Origin: Alistipes sp.
GTDB taxonomy: Bacteria; Bacteroidota; Bacteroidia; Bacteroidales; Rikenellaceae
Length of the DNA: 36,432 nucleotides
NCBI GenBank assembly: GCA_017481925.1
Contig: JAFUOK010000061.1
Coordinates: 1 to 36,432, forward strand
Direction: 5' to 3'
A model generated the notes under the pieces. That model had not been told where the DNA came from and searched no databases. It saw nothing but the letters and a program-made list of their open reading frames with translations. Positions within the stretch are counted from its first letter, which is position 1. Each line of letters begins with the position of its first letter. The position numbers and the translations under genes are program-made. Of the stretch, positions 33,861 to 36,432 are shown in pieces.

Positions 33861-34148
33861 ATGGCAAATTTGAGAAACCTTAAGAAGGAGATCGACTATC
33901 GTCTGGAAGAGGTAGTATTCGACTGCGAGATGGCAATATATTTCCACCCCTCTAACGAGGAGGCTATCGTGGGTATTATGGAGAAGGCCGTAGCATTGCG
34001 CAACGCACTCTACATCAAGGCTAACAACCCCACCGAGCCCCACAACAAGTCGCTGGTGAAGAAGTATTACGCTGCTCTGCGTCGTGATATGGTATCTTCA
34101 TTCGGCTCTATGTTCGCCGAGCTCAGCGCTCTGAACGAGGTGAAGTAA
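33861..34148 (+). CDS. Small conserved Bacteroidales protein
   Basis: 95 residues, no signal peptide, probably all helical (LRNLKKEIDYRLEEVVFDCEMAIYF, EAIVGIMEKAVALRNALYIKANNP, LVKKYYAALRRDMVSSFGSMFAELSAL). The pattern is familiar from Bacteroidales genomes as a conserved hypothetical protein; no function is known to me. It has its own strong promoter and terminator, so it is a single-gene unit and may be well expressed. Confidence 0.85.
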   Translation: MANLRNLKKEIDYRLEEVVFDCEMAIYFHPSNEEAIVGIMEKAVALRNALYIKANNPTEPHNKSLVKKYYAALRRDMVSSFGSMFAELSALNEVK

Positions 34149-34167
34149 TATCCTTCACATAAAAATT

Positions 34168-34199
34168 AAGAGGCTGTCCATTTGGATAGCCTCTTTTTC
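34168..34199. terminator. Two-way terminator before dusB 3' end
   Basis: AAGAGGCTgTCC-attt-GGAtAGCCTCTT then TTTC; the reverse side also carries TTAATTTTT. It lies between convergent genes. Confidence 0.85.
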
Positions 34200-34211
34200 T
34201 ATGCCTATAAG

Positions 34212-35234
34212 TTAAATATCGTGCGAGAGAGATGGTGGCACCGCACCACTCATATCATAATCGCCCCATCGCTCGGCCACATAGTCGAGCGTTGCATTTA
34301 TCTCATCCACATCGTAGAGCGTCACCAGCTTCAGGCGTGTCTGCTTGAAGTCGGGCAACCCCTTGAAGTAGTTGGACATATGGCGGCGCATCTCCAGCAC
34401 ACCTACCCTATCGCCCTTGATCTCCAGTGACTTGCGCAAGTGCTCCTTGGCTATTGCCACACGCTCCACGACCGACGGCTGGGGCATCACCTCACCCGTT
34501 GCGATAAAGTGCTTAACCTCATGAAATATCCACGGACGACCGTACGTTGCACGACCAATCATCACACCATCAACGCCATACCTATCGAACATCTGCTTGG
34601 CCTTGGGACCTGAATCCACATCGCCATTGCCGATGATAGGTATCTCGATCGAGGGATGGTGCTTAACCTCGCCAATGAGGGTCCAGTCGGCCTCGCCACG
34701 ATACATCTGCGAACGGGTACGGCCGTGAATGGTAAGTGCCTTAATGCCTGTATCCTGCAGACGCAGGGCTATGTCCACAATATTCTTCGACTCCTCATCC
34801 CAGCCAAGACGTGTCTTCACCGTCACGGGGGTCTGGACAGCCTCCACGATGCGGCGTGTCATCTCCACCATCAGCGGCACATCGCGCATCATTCCAGAGC
34901 CTGCACCACGGCCAGCAATCTTCTTGACGGGGCAGCCGAAGTTGATATCGATAAAGTCGGGGCGAGCCGTCTCGGCTATGCGTGCCGCCTCGACCATAGG
35001 CTCGATAAGGTGGCCATAGATCTGTATGCCCACGGGGCGCTCGGCCTCGTCGATGTTGAGTTTTGCACGCGACTTCCACGCATCACGTATCAGGCCGTCC
35101 GACGAGATAAACTCCGTCGTGACGACATCCGCCCCAAAGCGCTTGCACATATAGCGAAACGAGGGGTCGGTAACATCCTCCATAGGTGCGAGGAACAGCG
35201 GCTGCGAGCCTAAATCTATATCTCCTATCTTCAT
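34212..35234 (-). CDS. dusB: tRNA-dihydrouridine synthase B
   Basis: 340 residues. FMN-dependent reductase that makes dihydrouridine in tRNA D-loops. Marks: LAPMEDVTDPSFR at 15-27, the catalytic cysteine C101 in NFGCPVKKIAGRGAGS, the KTRLGW lysine region, HGRTRSQMYRG, and IGNGDVDSG and GRATYGRPWIF for FMN phosphate binding. The DusB-type layout is clear. Its ATG overlaps the stop codon of the upstream CNNM gene as ATGA (35231-35234), so the two are translationally coupled. Confidence 0.94.
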   Translation of the reverse strand: MKIGDIDLGSQPLFLAPMEDVTDPSFRYMCKRFGADVVTTEFISSDGLIRDAWKSRAKLNIDEAERPVGIQIYGHLIEPMVEAARIAETARPDFIDINFGCPVKKIAGRGAGSGMMRDVPLMVEMTRRIVEAVQTPVTVKTRLGWDEESKNIVDIALRLQDTGIKALTIHGRTRSQMYRGEADWTLIGEVKHHPSIEIPIIGNGDVDSGPKAKQMFDRYGVDGVMIGRATYGRPWIFHEVKHFIATGEVMPQPSVVERVAIAKEHLRKSLEIKGDRVGVLEMRRHMSNYFKGLPDFKQTRLKLVTLYDVDEINATLDYVAERWGDYDMSGAVPPSLSHDI

Positions 35235-36432
35235 TCTATCGTTCTCTTTACCAACACTTTGTCAATACGCACACTATCCATATCGACAATTTCGAAACTA
35301 AACTCACTCCACTCCACCTTCTCGCCCGCGGTCGGGATGTGTCCCAGCTGGTCGAGAATCAGTCCGCTGATGGTATTATACTCCGAGTGGTCGAAGGCAT
35401 CCTCCAGGCCATAGTGTGCCAGGAAATCATAGAACGGACAGCGACCGTCGATAAGCGCCGTGCCATCCTCACGCTCGACGATATTGGGCTCCTCACGCTC
35501 GGCAAGCATATCGCCCACCAATGCCTCCAGAATATCCTGCAAGGTGAAGATACCCTGCGTAACGCCAAACTCATCGCACACCACGCCATAGCGCAGATGC
35601 TCCTCACGCAGTTGCTCCAAGGCGTTATAGACCTCGGTCTGCTCGTGGAAATATTTTACCTCACGCACCAAATCCTTCAGCGCAAAGCCGTCGCAACTAA
35701 GTCGCGAGAACAGATCCTTCAGATAGACTACGCCCAGCAATCGGTCGGGGTTATCGTCAATAACAGGGTAAATAGAGTGCGGAGCTGAATCCACCTTCGC
35801 TCGAATCTCCTCGGCACTCATACGCACACTGAGCCACACTATATCGTTGCGGTGCGTCATAATCGAATCCACCGAACGGTCGCCCAACGAGAAAACACGA
35901 CCCATAATGCGCTGCTCGACCTCCTGCACCTCACCCGACTCGGCACCCTCCTGGATGATTGACTTGATCTCGGCCTCGGTAACACGGGTCTCGGCATCCT
36001 GCAGACTCAGCAGATGTGACACTATATCGATACTCTTCGACAGCAGCCACACAAAGGGCGATGCCACCACCGAGAGGTAATACATAGGCTCTGCCACGAT
36101 CTTGGCTACTCGCTCGGCGGCGTTCATACCTATACGCTTGGGCACCAACTCGCCAAACACTATCGAGAGATAGGTAACCACGACAACAATAGCGCCCTGT
36201 GCCACAGCGTGTGCCGTAGCCTCCGAGACACCCCAGCGGGCAATCACCTCACCCAACTCGTCAGCAAAGGCAGCACCCGAGAAGATACCCGTAAGGATAC
36301 CGATGAGCGTAATACCTATCTGCACCGTCGAGAGGAACTTATCGGGGTCCTCCGCGAGCGCCAGCGCGCGGCGTGCCGAACGCGAGCCCTGCGCCGCCTG
36401 CATACGCAGGTTTGACTTGCGGGCCGATATCA
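35231..36432 (-). CDS. CNNM/CorC-type CBS-domain protein, 5' end cut
   Basis: At least 400 residues; the frame continues past the window end (ISARKSNLRMQAAQGS), so the ATG at 36403 is internal. The visible part has the end of the CNNM (DUF21) membrane domain (LSTVQIGITLIGILTGIFSGAAFADEL and VVVTYLSIVFGELVPKRIGM), then two CBS domains (MTHRNDIVWLSV; YLKDLFSRL; GVVCDEFGVTQGIFTLQDILEALVG) and a C-terminal CorC_HlyC domain (DSVRIDKVLVK at the end). Proteins of this family have been linked to magnesium or cobalt efflux. It is operonic with dusB. Confidence 0.92.
   Translation of the reverse strand, partial: ISARKSNLRMQAAQGSRSARRALALAEDPDKFLSTVQIGITLIGILTGIFSGAAFADELGEVIARWGVSEATAHAVAQGAIVVVVTYLSIVFGELVPKRIGMNAAERVAKIVAEPMYYLSVVASPFVWLLSKSIDIVSHLLSLQDAETRVTEAEIKSIIQEGAESGEVQEVEQRIMGRVFSLGDRSVDSIMTHRNDIVWLSVRMSAEEIRAKVDSAPHSIYPVIDDNPDRLLGVVYLKDLFSRLSCDGFALKDLVREVKYFHEQTEVYNALEQLREEHLRYGVVCDEFGVTQGIFTLQDILEALVGDMLAEREEPNIVEREDGTALIDGRCPFYDFLAHYGLEDAFDHSEYNTISGLILDQLGHIPTAGEKVEWSEFSFEIVDMDSVRIDKVLVKRTIE

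Noticed and set aside
1..36432. tRNA genes, rRNA genes, CRISPR arrays, insertion-sequence transposases
   Set aside because: Gaps between genes were read for cloverleaf, CCA-type ends, spaced repeats and transposase motifs; none was seen by eye.

Overview
The window looks like chromosomal DNA of a Bacteroidota bacterium, most likely Bacteroidales and possibly an Alistipes-like member of the Rikenellaceae. The evidence is fairly GC-rich coding sequence with strongly AT-rich gaps, repeated promoters of the Bacteroidota type (a -33 TTG, about 20 bases, then a -7 box TAnnTTTG), few Shine-Dalgarno sites, and families typical of the phylum: a long signal peptidase I, BlaI/M56 pairs, DUF1080 lipoproteins, a DPP-IV-type S9 peptidase and a GLPGLI-like protein. 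The genus is inferred from overall character, not proven. I saw no rRNA, tRNA, CRISPR array, phage gene or transposase.

Layout. 1-5638 is one tight forward run: signal peptidase I (5' end cut by the window), a YigZ/IMPACT protein, uvrA and an M16 peptidase. An O-methyltransferase follows at 5801-6436. On the reverse strand lie an M56 (BlaR1-like) membrane protease and its BlaI-family repressor, with a clear promoter overlapped by two matching dyads, then a phosphoglucomutase-type gene (9332-11077). A shared divergent region separates that gene from dnaA. From dnaA to 20095 the forward strand carries mostly housekeeping genes: dnaA, a TolB-like propeller, a WYL regulator, a small zinc-ribbon protein, bcp, recA, a bifunctional Rel/SpoT, a small membrane-anchored protein and a HIT protein.

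20096-21904 is mostly non-coding, AT-rich DNA around one XRE-type regulator; it holds six TACA-NN-TGTA dyads and a promoter. 21905-27273 is accessory and cell-envelope material: a DUF6624-like lipoprotein, an LpqC-like esterase, a GLPGLI-like protein, a double-domain DUF1080 lipoprotein, and a zinc/manganese-type ABC binding protein and ATPase with no permease beside them. 27321-31519 is a reverse operon (esterase, DPP-IV-like S9 peptidase, propeller lipoprotein), divergent from a second DUF1080 lipoprotein. Then come a 45-residue Cys/His/Lys/Thr peptide gene, an OmpA-like periplasmic protein, a small conserved Bacteroidales protein, and a reverse pair of dusB and a CNNM/CorC-type protein cut by the window end.

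The most unusual content is non-coding: long imperfect palindromes. Two 219-bp copies (8999-9217 and 32408-32626) have both arms changed together between copies, so pairing is kept; a 117-bp palindrome lies at 13853-13969 and a third type at 6444-6571. Other points of interest are the BlaI operators, the dyad cluster of the XRE gene, a leader hairpin before dnaA, and an identical 15-mer in two regulatory gaps. I found no clearly new multi-gene defence or biosynthetic system; the strongest candidates for something undescribed are the palindrome family and the small peptides.
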